Assembly (NCBI RefSeq): GCF_024297145.1
Contig: NZ_JANCTC010000013.1
Coordinates: 1 to 64,000, forward strand
Direction: 5' to 3'
Length of the DNA stretch: 64,000 nt
From: Mesorhizobium sp. LMG 17147
GTDB taxonomy: Bacteria; Pseudomonadota; Alphaproteobacteria; Rhizobiales; Rhizobiaceae
How positions within the stretch are numbered: position 1 is the first letter of the stretch; each line of letters opens with the position of its first letter. Of the stretch, positions 8,860 to 17,683 are shown piece by piece. The translations under genes and the position numbers were made by a program. Under the pieces are notes generated by a model that was given only the letters and a program-made list of their open reading frames with translations, searched no databases and was not told the DNA's origin.

Positions 8860-9517
8860 CGAGGCATTGGGATTTCTGTGCCACTTCAGACACTCGGCGA
8901 TGCACTCACTCAGAAGAGCCATTGAAGGCATAAGCGTTGCCGGTCCAGGTTCGGCCAGGGCCCGCGCCGGAGCTGAGTAGGAGCACCTCATGCGCCACCC
9001 CAGAGACTGGCGATTTGTCACGCGTCGTTATTGCAAGCGTATGCGCTCCTCGGTCGCGGCCAGTTCTGAGAAAGGCGACGGCCTCTCGCTCATATCTTTC
9101 ATAGGAGATGCCGATAGCATAAGCCGAAGCGTCCAGCCCATGAGCCAGACCGCGAGCGATGTTCACAATCCGGGGTCCCCAGCCAGATCAGGCGGCTGTG
9201 ACAGTAGCTCTGCGCAGATTGCGGAGACGCCCATACCAAGAGCTTCGACACGCGTAGCACTCTGTAGTCGCTCCGTCAGGCGCTCGATCTGGGCGTAGTC
9301 GAGAAGGCGAGCTGAGGCCTCAACCGAATGTAGGAAGGCCGCGCTCAGGTTCGCAATTTCCGGTCTTACATGCGAGTTCAGTGGCGAGGTGCTGTGTCAG
9401 TCGCCGGGCTTTATCGCGCTCAATCTCCCCGGTAACGCCACCCTGAACTCGCGAAACCCAGAGAGGCCAAGAGTACGGCAAAAACGCAAAACCGACGCTT
9501 CTCCGCTGTTTGTTTGA
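8860..9517 (-). pseudogene. RpiR-family regulator pseudogene
   Basis: Minus-strand pieces in different frames rebuild a decayed RpiR regulator. A helix-turn-helix part reads SGEASVLRFCRTLGLSGFRE followed by FRVALPGEIERDKA, and an SIS-domain part reads IGISYERYEREAV and LAITTRDKSPVSGVAHEV. The pieces are very similar to the intact regulator at 128-943 (which has RFCRTLGLSGFREFK and LSGEIER), so the two are paralogues. At least two frameshifts separate the segments and the N-terminal 40 or so residues are missing. Confidence 0.75.
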
Positions 9518-9730
9518 CTTACGAGTTTGGAGATAGATAAGTCCCCAAGAAGCTCGGGGTTTTAGGCAACAAAATGCGCGATTCTGGATTGTGAGCTAGG
9601 CCCGCTGGCGACCAGACCGCATACCGCATCCCGCACCAAGCTTGATGACCTGTCCGCCATTGCACTGCCCGCCGGGGTATGGTGTTCCGGATGCAGGCGC
9701 GGGCGGACCGTCCACGCCGCTGCCCTCTTT

Positions 9731-10426
9731 CTACATTGGGCAAAGCAAACCTTTAAGTTCCGCCAAGTTCAGCAACAATGCCTCCGGCTCAAAGGTCCGG
9801 AGGTCATTCCTCAGTCGACTCGTATGGTGGCGGGCGCCCCCGAATGCGCAGTAGCGCATATTTGCATTTCGCGCGGCACTAAGACCGATGACGCTGTCCT
9901 CAATGACAAGGCACTCTCTGGCAGACACGCCCATGATTTCCGCCGCCAATAGCAGCACAGAAGGGTCAGGCTTCCGGACACCGATGTCATCGGAGGAGAA
10001 GAACCGTGAGCCTACAAGCCCCAAGAGATTGGCGGCTCTCATGCGGTGGATGAGTTCGAAACGAGATGTGTTCGATGCGACACAAAAGGGAATGGAAAGC
10101 CACTGGAGCAGTTCAACCGCGCCAGGTGTCGCCGACAGGATCCCAGAGGCGGCCAGCTGGATCTCAGCCGCGGCCGTTTCCATGAAGTTCTTCGGCAGGC
10201 TTACACCGACAAGTCTTTCCAGATGCCGTTGTTGATCGTCTCGCTCAACACCGGAGAGCGTTGCCGTTATTTCATCTGGATGCACCTGGAAACCTTCCGC
10301 GGCAAGTTTTGCCGAAATCACCTCCGATGCTACGATTTCCGTCTCCGCAAGGGTGCCGTCAAAATCGAAGATGATCAGTCGAGGCCGCGACCGATCGGAC
10401 GTTTTGATCGATGGTGAAGCCATCAT
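9731..10426 (-). CDS. HAD-superfamily hydrolase (beta-phosphoglucomutase-like)
   Basis: This 231-residue protein has HAD motif I IIFDFDGTLAETE (nucleophile and acid aspartates), motif II ASNTS, motif III lysine in VRKPDPSV and motif IV VIEDSVIG, with the helical cap between motifs I and II typical of phosphatases and phosphosugar mutases of the GPH/beta-PGM type. Its ATG overlaps the stop of the phosphodiesterase gene upstream, and the same phosphodiesterase-HAD order is repeated at 11783-13320. A likely role is to dephosphorylate the monoester released by the phosphodiesterase. The family is certain; the substrate is inferred from context. Confidence 0.85.
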   Translation of the reverse strand: MMASPSIKTSDRSRPRLIIFDFDGTLAETEIVASEVISAKLAAEGFQVHPDEITATLSGVERDDQQRHLERLVGVSLPKNFMETAAAEIQLAASGILSATPGAVELLQWLSIPFCVASNTSRFELIHRMRAANLLGLVGSRFFSSDDIGVRKPDPSVLLLAAEIMGVSARECLVIEDSVIGLSAARNANMRYCAFGGARHHTSRLRNDLRTFEPEALLLNLAELKGLLCPM

Positions 10427-11205
10427 TTCGGATCACCGGGACGAATGACAGGCAGCTGATCAAGTCCCTCGTGACGATGGACAACGACATCCGATCCGTC
10501 CAACATGACGACATCGTATGATGGCGCAGCCGCCACAAATATGGGCTTGCCATATTGTTCCCAGTCCAGAACGATATGCTGCGCCGTGCCACGGCTGGCA
10601 GTAAACGATATGCCCGACAAACTGCCTGCTGCAGCAACATGCCGGTGACCAAAGAGCATGTGGCGGACCGATGCGTTTTTCCGAAGGATGGAAAGGAGCC
10701 GATCGGACTCCTTCATATCGCTCGTCTTAAAACAAGGCACATGCAAATCCGCCGGCGTATGGTGCATAGCAACCACGACTGGTCGGCCGGCGGCACGGAA
10801 AAGCTGGTCCTGCAGCCATTCAAACCGGCCACCGTCAAGACAACCGAAATGGCTGATGTCGTCCTTTGTGTCGAGCAAGACGACGAGCCAGTCGTGCAAG
10901 TCGACAGCCGCCTGAACGAATCCTTCCCCGCCGAATACGCCTCGAAATGCGCCGCGGTCATCGTGGTTGCCGATCGTCAAATGGACCGGGAGCCGGACCT
11001 CCGACAAGATCTCGCGCAAGAGTGCGTAAGCGGCTGGATCGCCTGTATCAGCAAGATCGCCGGTAATAAGGATGAGCTTGGCATCTGCGTGTACGCGCGA
11101 GACATGGTCCAAGGTGTCGCGCAATCTCTGCGCCGGATCGATGCCGTAAAGCGTCTTGCCAGGGGCAACAAAATGAGGATCCGTGATATGAATGATTTTC
11201 TGCAT
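10423..11205 (-). CDS. Calcineurin-like metallophosphodiesterase (CpdA/GpdQ-like)
   Basis: Starting at the ATG at 11205 gives a 260-residue protein beginning MQKIIHITDPHF; the 32-residue extension of the longer frame looks non-coding. All metal ligands of the class III cyclic nucleotide/glycerophosphodiester family are visible: D.H in ITDPHF, GD in ITGDLADTGD, GNHDD, the HH of AMHHTP, and GHRH. The GKTLYGIDPAQRL segment after the first motif is typical of GpdQ- and CpdA-like enzymes. These hydrolyse cyclic AMP or glycerophosphodiesters in the cytoplasm. It overlaps the HAD gene downstream and is a paralogue of the gene at 12511-13320. Given the Ugp-like importer, a diester substrate brought in from outside seems more likely than cAMP. 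Confidence 0.85.
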   Translation of the reverse strand: MQKIIHITDPHFVAPGKTLYGIDPAQRLRDTLDHVSRVHADAKLILITGDLADTGDPAAYALLREILSEVRLPVHLTIGNHDDRGAFRGVFGGEGFVQAAVDLHDWLVVLLDTKDDISHFGCLDGGRFEWLQDQLFRAAGRPVVVAMHHTPADLHVPCFKTSDMKESDRLLSILRKNASVRHMLFGHRHVAAAGSLSGISFTASRGTAQHIVLDWEQYGKPIFVAAAPSYDVVMLDGSDVVVHRHEGLDQLPVIRPGDPK

Positions 11206-11782
11206 TGCTCCACACTCAGATTGGGCCCGACCCTGGGAGGAAGTGGGACAAGAGACCGCTGCTGCGTCAGGCCACTTGATTGCCGTCGTTGTGGTGACCA
11301 TCTATTCCAGGCGTCTGACAGCGAACCGTGAGCAGTGAGGGGTCGACCCTCTCTGCCGCCCGGATCGAGGTGTTCGATTCCAAGCAAACAGTTGACCGAC
11401 GAACGGCCAATAAATGTCGCGAGTTGTAAATGCTCGGGCCGCATAAGGGACCTCGGTCGCTATCGATTTCGGTTGATCATGAAGTAACTCGTCCATCATC
11501 GAAACGGTGCCACGGGCCTGTGCTTCGAGCTCCGGTGAGTTCCCCCACGCAGACACGAATGCTCCTTCTTGACCCTCAATTGTAATTTGTGAGCAGCTCG
11601 GTCGAACACCGTTGAGTGTCGCTTGCGCGCGCCCGCCCCATGCCGCATCCGCCTGTCAGACTTCGCCGATATCGAATGCAAGGGAGCTTTGTTCGGATTT
11701 ATGTCAAGTGGACGGAATCGCCGGGACAGTCGGTATAGGAAGACATTTTTGTGGGGTTGAGTGGATGGGAAGCTGCTGCAGT
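11206..11782. other. Spacer between the two phosphodiesterase-HAD pairs
   Basis: The 577-base gap holds a minus-strand open frame (11556-11302) with a few protein-like stretches but no recognisable family, and otherwise shadows. It may be the remnant of a gene lost when the phosphodiesterase-HAD pair was duplicated. No terminator is obvious. Confidence 0.35.
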
Positions 11783-12514
11783 TCACCTTACGGCACCTGC
11801 TGCCACCGGGTCCGCCTCCTGCCATTTTGTATTGGGCTGGACTTCGCTCGTCATCAGCAGGACGCTAAGTTCTTCGGCTGATCGCGCGACCACCGCAGCG
11901 CCGGCTGACAGCAATCGTTGACCGTGGTCGTCGTGGCAGTGGCCGCCCGCGGTGAAACCGATCACCATCATCCCCGCGGCCACACCGGCTCGAACGCCTG
12001 CAATGCTGTCCTCGACAACGACGCAGCGCGCTGCCTTAGTGCCCATCTGGGCGGCAGCGAACAGGAAGAGGTCCGGTGCAGGCTTACCGGCCTTTACCAT
12101 GGCGGAGCTGAACACGTGGGGATGGAAGTATGCCCAAAGTTCCGTCAGTTCAAGACCAAGCCGCAGCTTGTCGGGGGCGCTGCTCGATGCGACGCAGCGC
12201 GGCAATCGCAACTGATGCAGGAGTTGGTCAATGCCGCTGATCGCTTGCAGTTCCGTCTGGTAGCTTTCCTTTATCCGGGATTGCACGATGACGTCGAAGT
12301 CGCTGGGTAGAGGGCGGCCCCAGTCTTCTTCGATCATTTTCCGCATGGTGGCTGAGGAAAGGCCGGTAAACCGCAGAATCACATCAGAATACGACATGGG
12401 ATAGCCAATGCGGGTAAGTTCTTCGGCATCGATTCGACTTGCCAGCGTCTCGCTATCGATCAGAACGCCGTCGCAATCGAAGATGACCAGTTCATAAGAG
12501 GCCTGTTGATTCAT
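11783..12514 (-). CDS. HAD-superfamily hydrolase (beta-phosphoglucomutase-like)
   Basis: The protein is 243 residues from the ATG at 12514, which overlaps the phosphodiesterase stop as ATGA. It shows motif I VIFDCDGVLIDSE, a helical cap, motif II ASSSA, motif III KAGKPAPD and motif IV VVEDSIAGVRAG. The FDCDGVLIDSE form is common in GPH-like phosphosugar phosphatases. It pairs with the phosphodiesterase before it and resembles the HAD protein at 9731-10426 in architecture but not closely in sequence, so the pairs may be an old duplication. It is probably transcribed with the Ugp-like ABC operon. Confidence 0.85.
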   Translation of the reverse strand: MNQQASYELVIFDCDGVLIDSETLASRIDAEELTRIGYPMSYSDVILRFTGLSSATMRKMIEEDWGRPLPSDFDVIVQSRIKESYQTELQAISGIDQLLHQLRLPRCVASSSAPDKLRLGLELTELWAYFHPHVFSSAMVKAGKPAPDLFLFAAAQMGTKAARCVVVEDSIAGVRAGVAAGMMVIGFTAGGHCHDDHGQRLLSAGAAVVARSAEELSVLLMTSEVQPNTKWQEADPVAAGAVR

Positions 12515-13320
12515 TGCATGCCCTCGGGAACCCAACCTTCTGCGGAGACCTCGACCACATGTCGGTCGCTAACTTCGAAGCGATGCACCAGGACCCCATC
12601 AACGTCGATTATCGCGATGTCAAAAGCGGGCGCATCCTCGACGAAGTCCGCGTCTCTCCGCGTGAAATGTGGAATGATCTGATGCGCCACGCCGCGGTTT
12701 GCACTGAAAGGGATGCCGCTCCAGGTGCCGCCAACATCGACATGCACATGGCCGTGGAAAATGTGCCGCACATTGCCGGCGCTGACAATCGCCTGCATGA
12801 TCGGGCGCCAATTCTCGGTGCTCCAGGGTTCGAAATGCGGCAGGCCGATCGGCTGCAGCGGATGATGGACGAAGAGGTAGGCCCGCACATCCGACGCCTC
12901 GGCCACCCGGGCCAGCAGCCACTCGAGCCGACCATCGTCCAAGGAGCCATGACCGAAACCTTCCACCAATGTGTCGAGAAAAATGAGGCGCCCGGCAGAT
13001 CCGTCGTGAACCGACTGGATAAAGCCGTTCTCATCGCGCGGCTCTCCAGGAAACGCCCGAACAAAATTCTCGCGGCTGTCGTGATTGCCGAGCAGAAGGC
13101 GGGCGGGCACGCGCAGTTCCTGCAGCACCTCGCGAAGTAGGACATAGGAAGCGAAATCTCCCTCGTCAGTGAGATCGCCAGTCACGACGCAAAGCTCGGC
13201 GTCGGCGTGATCGCGGTTGATGCGCTCAATGGTCTTGCGAAGCCGTTGGGCAGGATCGAAGCCGAAGAGCATGGCGCCTAACGGCACAAGATGGGGGTCG
13301 GTCAGATGAATGAGTTTCAT
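12511..13320 (-). CDS. Calcineurin-like metallophosphodiesterase (CpdA/GpdQ-like)
   Basis: The 269-residue product, from the ATG at 13320, begins MKLIHLTDPHL and carries the full metal-binding set: LTDPH, VTGDLTDEGD, LLLGNHDSRENF, FVHHP and FHGHVHV. FGFDPAQRLRKTIERIN closely mirrors the equivalent part of the paralogue at 10423-11205. The gene starts 61 bases after the stop of the binding-protein gene and is probably the fifth gene of the operon that starts with the ATPase at 17609. Function is predicted as hydrolysis of an imported phosphodiester; a cAMP phosphodiesterase role is the alternative. Confidence 0.85.
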   Translation of the reverse strand: MKLIHLTDPHLVPLGAMLFGFDPAQRLRKTIERINRDHADAELCVVTGDLTDEGDFASYVLLREVLQELRVPARLLLGNHDSRENFVRAFPGEPRDENGFIQSVHDGSAGRLIFLDTLVEGFGHGSLDDGRLEWLLARVAEASDVRAYLFVHHPLQPIGLPHFEPWSTENWRPIMQAIVSAGNVRHIFHGHVHVDVGGTWSGIPFSANRGVAHQIIPHFTRRDADFVEDAPAFDIAIIDVDGVLVHRFEVSDRHVVEVSAEGWVPEGMQ

Positions 13321-13381
13321 GGATAATCCCGAAAAAGGGAGGGATGTCGCACAGGAGCGTGCAGCGTCTCGGACGAGGCGA

Positions 13382-14632
13382 TCAGTTCGTTTTCGGCAGG
13401 AGTGCGCGAACCTCGGACACCATGTCTGCGAGAGCGGCTTCCGGTTCCTTGGATCCAAGCGCAATAGCCGTCATCTCGTCGCGGAGGACCTCCCCGATCT
13501 GCACGCCGTTATCACCAGGCCAGGAGAACCACGGGCGGGCGCGGGGCGTCTGAAGCACGCTGGTGTACCAGTTCGGGTGCTTATCGTAGAAGCCGGCGAG
13601 ATGATCCTTGTCGAGGGCAAGCGTGTTGGTCGGCATATAACCAGTATTCGGCACGACAATGCTCTGGCCTTCAGGACTTGTGGTGAACTTGACGTAGTCC
13701 CAGGCGGCGGCGCGCTTGGCGGGATCGTCGGTCAGGATTATCGCAACCATGCCGCCCGTCGGCATCGTCGCATCTTCAGCGCCGAGCGGCTGCTTGGCTG
13801 TGCGGAGCTTGAACCGATCTCCAATTTCACCTTCGAAACCGCTCACACTGCCGGCAGAGGCGAAGAAGAAGCCGAGCTTGCCAGAGGTGAAGAGCTGCCG
13901 GGCGGCATGGGAGTCGATCGCCGGCTGAGCGCCGTCGGTGTGGAACCGCTTGAACAGCTTGACGGCAGCCTGGCCTGCAGGACCGTCAAAAGCGATGTCG
14001 CTCTCCTTGTCGTTCATCATCTGGCCGCCGAAGTTGCGTACCAGGTTCTGCGTGGCCCAGTCGTCCGAGCCGAGCTGGTAATACATGCCGGACGTTCCAT
14101 TGCCGAGCGCACCGACCTTGCCGGCCAGTGCGACGAAGCTGTCCCAATCGGTCGGAACCTTGTCGGGGTCGCCGCCCGCCTGCTTCACGAGATCGGCATT
14201 GTAATAAACGACCGGCGTCGACATGGCGAAGGGAAGTCCGTACAGATGGCCCTCGATTCTTGCCAGAGACAGGATTTGTTCCGTGTAGCCCTTATCGGCC
14301 AGGTGATCGGCGGCAACGAGATCGTCGATGGGCTTTACGAGCCCGCGCGTGACGAGCGGACGGAGCACGTTAAAGCCGACATAGTGAACGTCCGGCAACT
14401 CGCCTGCCATGCTCTGACGAATCAACGTCTGGACAGCTTCGTCATAACTCGGCGCAGCAGCGCGGAAGCTGATCTTGATTTCCGGGTGGTCCGCCATGAA
14501 GCGGTCTGCAATCGGCTTGTGGATCACTTCGTGTTCGGGCCAGGCGTAATAGACATTGAGTTTCGTCTCGGCTTGCGCTGGCATGGCTGCCGCTGCGACA
14601 CCGGCAGCAAGGATCATTGCAACTGTTTTCAC
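13382..14632 (-). CDS. Extracellular solute-binding protein (UgpB-like)
   Basis: This 416-residue protein has an N-terminal Sec signal peptide (hydrophobic AMILAAGVAAAAMPAQA ending in AQA) followed by a family 1 solute-binding body. It starts LNVYYAWPEHEVIHKPI and contains FRAAAPSYDEAVQTLI and PDVHYVGFNVLRPL near the N-lobe. The overall pattern resembles UgpB and other glycerol-3-phosphate/glycerophosphodiester and sugar binders. It would act in the periplasm and deliver substrate to the two permeases encoded just upstream. The ATG at 14632 follows a good AGGAGA site at 6-base spacing. The long frame on the opposite strand is its shadow. Confidence 0.9.
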   Translation of the reverse strand: MKTVAMILAAGVAAAAMPAQAETKLNVYYAWPEHEVIHKPIADRFMADHPEIKISFRAAAPSYDEAVQTLIRQSMAGELPDVHYVGFNVLRPLVTRGLVKPIDDLVAADHLADKGYTEQILSLARIEGHLYGLPFAMSTPVVYYNADLVKQAGGDPDKVPTDWDSFVALAGKVGALGNGTSGMYYQLGSDDWATQNLVRNFGGQMMNDKESDIAFDGPAGQAAVKLFKRFHTDGAQPAIDSHAARQLFTSGKLGFFFASAGSVSGFEGEIGDRFKLRTAKQPLGAEDATMPTGGMVAIILTDDPAKRAAAWDYVKFTTSPEGQSIVVPNTGYMPTNTLALDKDHLAGFYDKHPNWYTSVLQTPRARPWFSWPGDNGVQIGEVLRDEMTAIALGSKEPEAALADMVSEVRALLPKTN

Positions 14633-14675
14633 ATTGCTCTCCTGAGTTTTGAGATGGGGGTTTTTAGAGACGGAG

Positions 14676-15509
14676 CTAGTGTCGGCCGAGCACCAGACCT
14701 CGGATGAAGTGTTTCTGCATGAGAAGGAAAAAAGAGACCAAGGGAGCAGTTACGAGAACGCCCCCCGCCATCAGCGCACCGACATTTCCGGCGCCCTCGC
14801 CGGCCTGCCGGAAATAGGCAATGCCGAGCGAAGCCGTCATCATGTCGGGATTGGTTATCACCACCATTGGCCAATAAAGATCGTTCCAATGGGCCACGAT
14901 AGAGAAGATCGAGAAGGAGACGACGGCCGGCCAAGCTGCTGGCAGCATGATCCGCCAGGCGATCGATAGCTCGCTGAAACCGTCGAGCCGCGCCGCGTCG
15001 AGCACCTCATCGGGAAAGGTCACGAAGAACTGCCGGAACAGGAAGATGGCAAACACCGAAATGATCCAGGGCAGAACCAGAGCGGCATAGCTGTCGAGCA
15101 GTCCGGATTTTGCGAGGGCTATGTAGATCGGGATGGTTGGTATCTGCACCGGCACCAGAAGGCCGAGCAGGACGCCGACAAGCAGAATAGGGCGGCCCGG
15201 GAAGGACAGCTTGGCCAGCGCATAGCCGCATGGGATGGCGATCGCGATCTGCAACACAAGAATTGCCAGACACACGACAAAGCCATTTGCCATGAACCGA
15301 AGCAGCGGAATTGCCGAGAGCGCAGTGCCGTAATTGTCGATTGCGCCGTGAAGGGTCGGCGTTGGAAGCAGGCTGCCGTCAAAGATCTCGCTCTGTGGCG
15401 TCAGCGAGGCAAGGATCATCCACAGAAACGGAAAGACCATGATGATCGCGCCGGTGACAAGCACAGCATGCGAGACAATGCGGGAAGAGGAAGATTGCCC
15501 CAGGATCAT
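14676..15509 (-). CDS. Sugar ABC transporter permease (UgpE/MalG-like)
   Basis: The protein is about 277 residues with six predicted membrane helices. A MalG-type entry of one helix (AVLVTGAIIMVFPFLWM) is followed by a periplasmic loop, and the EAA motif LDAARLDGFSELSIAWRIMLP lies in the cytoplasmic loop that docks on the ATPase. The start is ATG at 15509 in a TGATG junction with the stop of the preceding permease; a GTG one codon upstream is possible. It forms the inner-membrane channel with the gene at 15509-16459. The family is certain; the substrate is set by the binding protein. Confidence 0.9.
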   Translation of the reverse strand: MILGQSSSSRIVSHAVLVTGAIIMVFPFLWMILASLTPQSEIFDGSLLPTPTLHGAIDNYGTALSAIPLLRFMANGFVVCLAILVLQIAIAIPCGYALAKLSFPGRPILLVGVLLGLLVPVQIPTIPIYIALAKSGLLDSYAALVLPWIISVFAIFLFRQFFVTFPDEVLDAARLDGFSELSIAWRIMLPAAWPAVVSFSIFSIVAHWNDLYWPMVVITNPDMMTASLGIAYFRQAGEGAGNVGALMAGGVLVTAPLVSFFLLMQKHFIRGLVLGRH

Positions 15510-16459
15510 CACTGGCCTCCACTTGCTTTCCAGCGCGCCCGACGCTCGGAGACGCGCATCTGGACGAGCGACAGGAAAGTCACGAAGACAAAAAAGGAAA
15601 CGGAGATCGCAGAAGCATATCCGACGCGGAAGAAGCGGAAACCTTCTTCATAAAAAGTGTAAAGAACGACGGAGGTAGATTTCATCGGCCCTCCCTGTGT
15701 GAGGACCGCGACCGTTTCGAAAACCGAAAAGGCGCGGATAATTGTCATCACGGTGACGAACACCGTAACTGGCGCCAGCATCGGCCAGGTGACCAGAAGG
15801 AAGCGCTTCAGTCCCCTGTCCGCCCCGTCGATAGTCGCAGCTTCGTAGAGCTCCTCTGGAATGGTCGAAAGGCCAGCCAGGAAAAGGATCATGTTGAAGC
15901 CAACCAACTGCCAGACGCCGATCGCCGCGAGCGCATATATGGCCGTCGCCGGGTCGGACAGGAACCTGACGGGCGATGCGCCCAGGAGCTGCAGCAGCGT
16001 GTTGGCAAAACCCAGACTTGGATGCAGGATTGCTTCCCACGCGGTCGCGAGAGCAACCAAGCTTGCAGCCACGGGCAGAAAGTAAGCGGTTCGATAGAGA
16101 ACTGCGAACCGTGATCTAGCGATCAAAACGGCGACGAGCAGCCCCCACCCGATTGCCGTCGGCACGACCACAGCCACATAGAGCGCGGTGTTGCGCAGAC
16201 TCTGAGCAAAGCCAGGGTCGGTCAACATGCGCGTATAATTAGCAACCCCGATGAATTGGATTCCGGCCAAGCCGAGCGACGCATTCGTGAAGGACAGAAA
16301 GAAGACAAGAATGGCGGGTCCGATGACAAGGGCAACAAGCAACAGCGTCGCCGGCACGGACAGAATTATGCCAGCTTGCGCCTGGGCCCGAGCCGGCCGG
16401 TAGCTGCCTGCAGTGTTCGGAGCTAAGGAACTGAGCGGAATGTCGTTGGCTAAGGCCAT
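15509..16459 (-). CDS. Sugar ABC transporter permease (UgpA/MalF-like)
   Basis: The protein is about 316 residues from the ATG at 16459, chosen over a GTG nine codons upstream that would overlap the ATPase gene. It has the N-terminal hydrophobic segment SVPATLLLVALVIGPAIL, FFLSFTNASLG, and an EAA loop ELYEAATIDGADRGLKRFLL near residue 210. MalF-type permeases of this size have six helices, which fits. It is the second gene of the importer operon and pairs with the UgpE-like permease. Confidence 0.9.
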   Translation of the reverse strand: MALANDIPLSSLAPNTAGSYRPARAQAQAGIILSVPATLLLVALVIGPAILVFFLSFTNASLGLAGIQFIGVANYTRMLTDPGFAQSLRNTALYVAVVVPTAIGWGLLVAVLIARSRFAVLYRTAYFLPVAASLVALATAWEAILHPSLGFANTLLQLLGASPVRFLSDPATAIYALAAIGVWQLVGFNMILFLAGLSTIPEELYEAATIDGADRGLKRFLLVTWPMLAPVTVFVTVMTIIRAFSVFETVAVLTQGGPMKSTSVVLYTFYEEGFRFFRVGYASAISVSFFVFVTFLSLVQMRVSERRARWKASGGQ

Positions 16460-16460
16460 G

Positions 16461-17609
16461 TCAGGCTGCCCCGCTGTGATCGCCACGCTGGCGCGAGCCG
16501 TTGGAAGGAAAAAACCATGCCTGTTCAGCGTCGATGGTCAGTCCCAGATTGTCGCCGTCACGCAGTGATCGCGCGCGCTCGGCGGAAATGCGGGCGACGA
16601 ACTGAGCGCCGGCCTCGGCATCGACAAAGACGTGAGCGTCGATCCCTGCGTGCTCAATGCGCGTGACGCGAACCGGCAGGGCTCCTGGATGATCCTTCTC
16701 AGCCAGGGTCGCATGCTCGGGGCGGAAGGCCAGCGTTCCGGCCAGCCCGGATCCGAGCGCATCGCGAATGATGATCCTGCTGCCGCCGATCATGAGCGCG
16801 CCGCCTATAGGTGCGGCCACTGCCAGCTCGTTCAGGAATGGCTGCGCCAGGAAGCGCGCTACGTCTAGATCGACGGGTTCGCGATAGAGATCGGCAGGGG
16901 CTGCGACCTGACGGAGTTCGCCGCCAAAGATGACTGCGACGCGGTCTGAAAGCGCTGCCGCCTCGGCCTGGTCATGGGTAACGAAGATAGTCGTCGTTTC
17001 CATTTCCTTGTGAAGCCGTGCGATCTCGCCACGCGTATGGATGCGCAGCGCTGCGTCCAAGTTTGCCAAGGGTTCGTCCATCAGGAAGATCTTCGGCTTG
17101 CGCACCATGGCGCGTCCCAAAGCCACGCGCTGGCGCTGCCCGCCCGACAGCGCCGACGGTCGACGCTCGAGCAGCGCGTCGAGCTTGAGAAGCCCTGATG
17201 TCTGCCGGACCCGCTCCTGGATCGAGCGTTTGCGTTGGATGGCTCCGGGCAGCAGCGCGCCAATCACAGGAAGCCGTTCCAAGCTGCTTAGCTCACGCAT
17301 GACCAGCGGGGCAGCAATGTTGTCGTGCACGCTCAGATGCGGATAAAGGGCGTAGCTCTGGAACACGAAGGCTAGGTCGCGGTCCTTCGGCGCCACCGCG
17401 TCCAGCCCCCTGCCGCCTGCACGCACATGGCCCTGGTCGGCACGCTCCAGCCCCGCGATGATCCGAAGAAGCGTTGATTTACCACACCCGGACGGCCCCA
17501 GCAGTGTCACAAACTCCCCCGCAGCAACCCTTAGACAGATGCCGCGCAGGACATCAATCGCGCCAAACCGCTTGCCGATGTCGTCGATGTGAAGGTCTAA
17601 CGCTGCCAT
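16461..17609 (-). CDS. Sugar ABC transporter ATP-binding protein (UgpC/MalK-like)
   Basis: This 382-residue ATPase has Walker A LLGPSGCGKST (about residues 37-47), the Q-loop in FVFQSYALYPHLSVHDNIA, signature LSGGQRQRVALGRAMVRKP, Walker B IFLMDEPLANLDA and the switch histidine in FVTHDQAEA. The C-terminal 130 residues form the TOBE-type regulatory domain usual in MalK/UgpC/MsmX proteins. A 25-residue insertion between Q-loop and signature (around VIGALLPGAIQRKRSIQERV) is longer than in standard UgpC. It is the first gene of the operon. The second importer cluster (18658-25582) has no ATPase gene, so this one may serve both. Confidence 0.92.
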   Translation of the reverse strand: MAALDLHIDDIGKRFGAIDVLRGICLRVAAGEFVTLLGPSGCGKSTLLRIIAGLERADQGHVRAGGRGLDAVAPKDRDLAFVFQSYALYPHLSVHDNIAAPLVMRELSSLERLPVIGALLPGAIQRKRSIQERVRQTSGLLKLDALLERRPSALSGGQRQRVALGRAMVRKPKIFLMDEPLANLDAALRIHTRGEIARLHKEMETTTIFVTHDQAEAAALSDRVAVIFGGELRQVAAPADLYREPVDLDVARFLAQPFLNELAVAAPIGGALMIGGSRIIIRDALGSGLAGTLAFRPEHATLAEKDHPGALPVRVTRIEHAGIDAHVFVDAEAGAQFVARISAERARSLRDGDNLGLTIDAEQAWFFPSNGSRQRGDHSGAA

Positions 17610-17683
17610 TCCGAGTTCCCTTTCGGTGGGCGTGACTTCTATCGGTGCTTTATTTCATTTTCGTGACAATATGGAGTTTAATT

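Noticed and set aside
10555..11331. Plus-strand frame of 258 codons opposite the phosphodiesterase
   Set aside because: The minus strand carries all five metal-binding motifs of a metallophosphoesterase; the plus-strand reading is the complement without recognisable features.
13636..13660. CGGCACGACAATGCT resembling a sigma-54 promoter
   Set aside because: The GG-GC spacing is nine rather than ten bases, no NifA site is near, and the sequence is inside the binding-protein gene.
13310..14707. Long plus-strand open frame of 465 codons opposite the binding-protein gene
   Set aside because: It is an antisense shadow: the minus strand encodes a clear solute-binding protein with signal peptide and conserved segments, and the plus-strand product has no domain or start signal.
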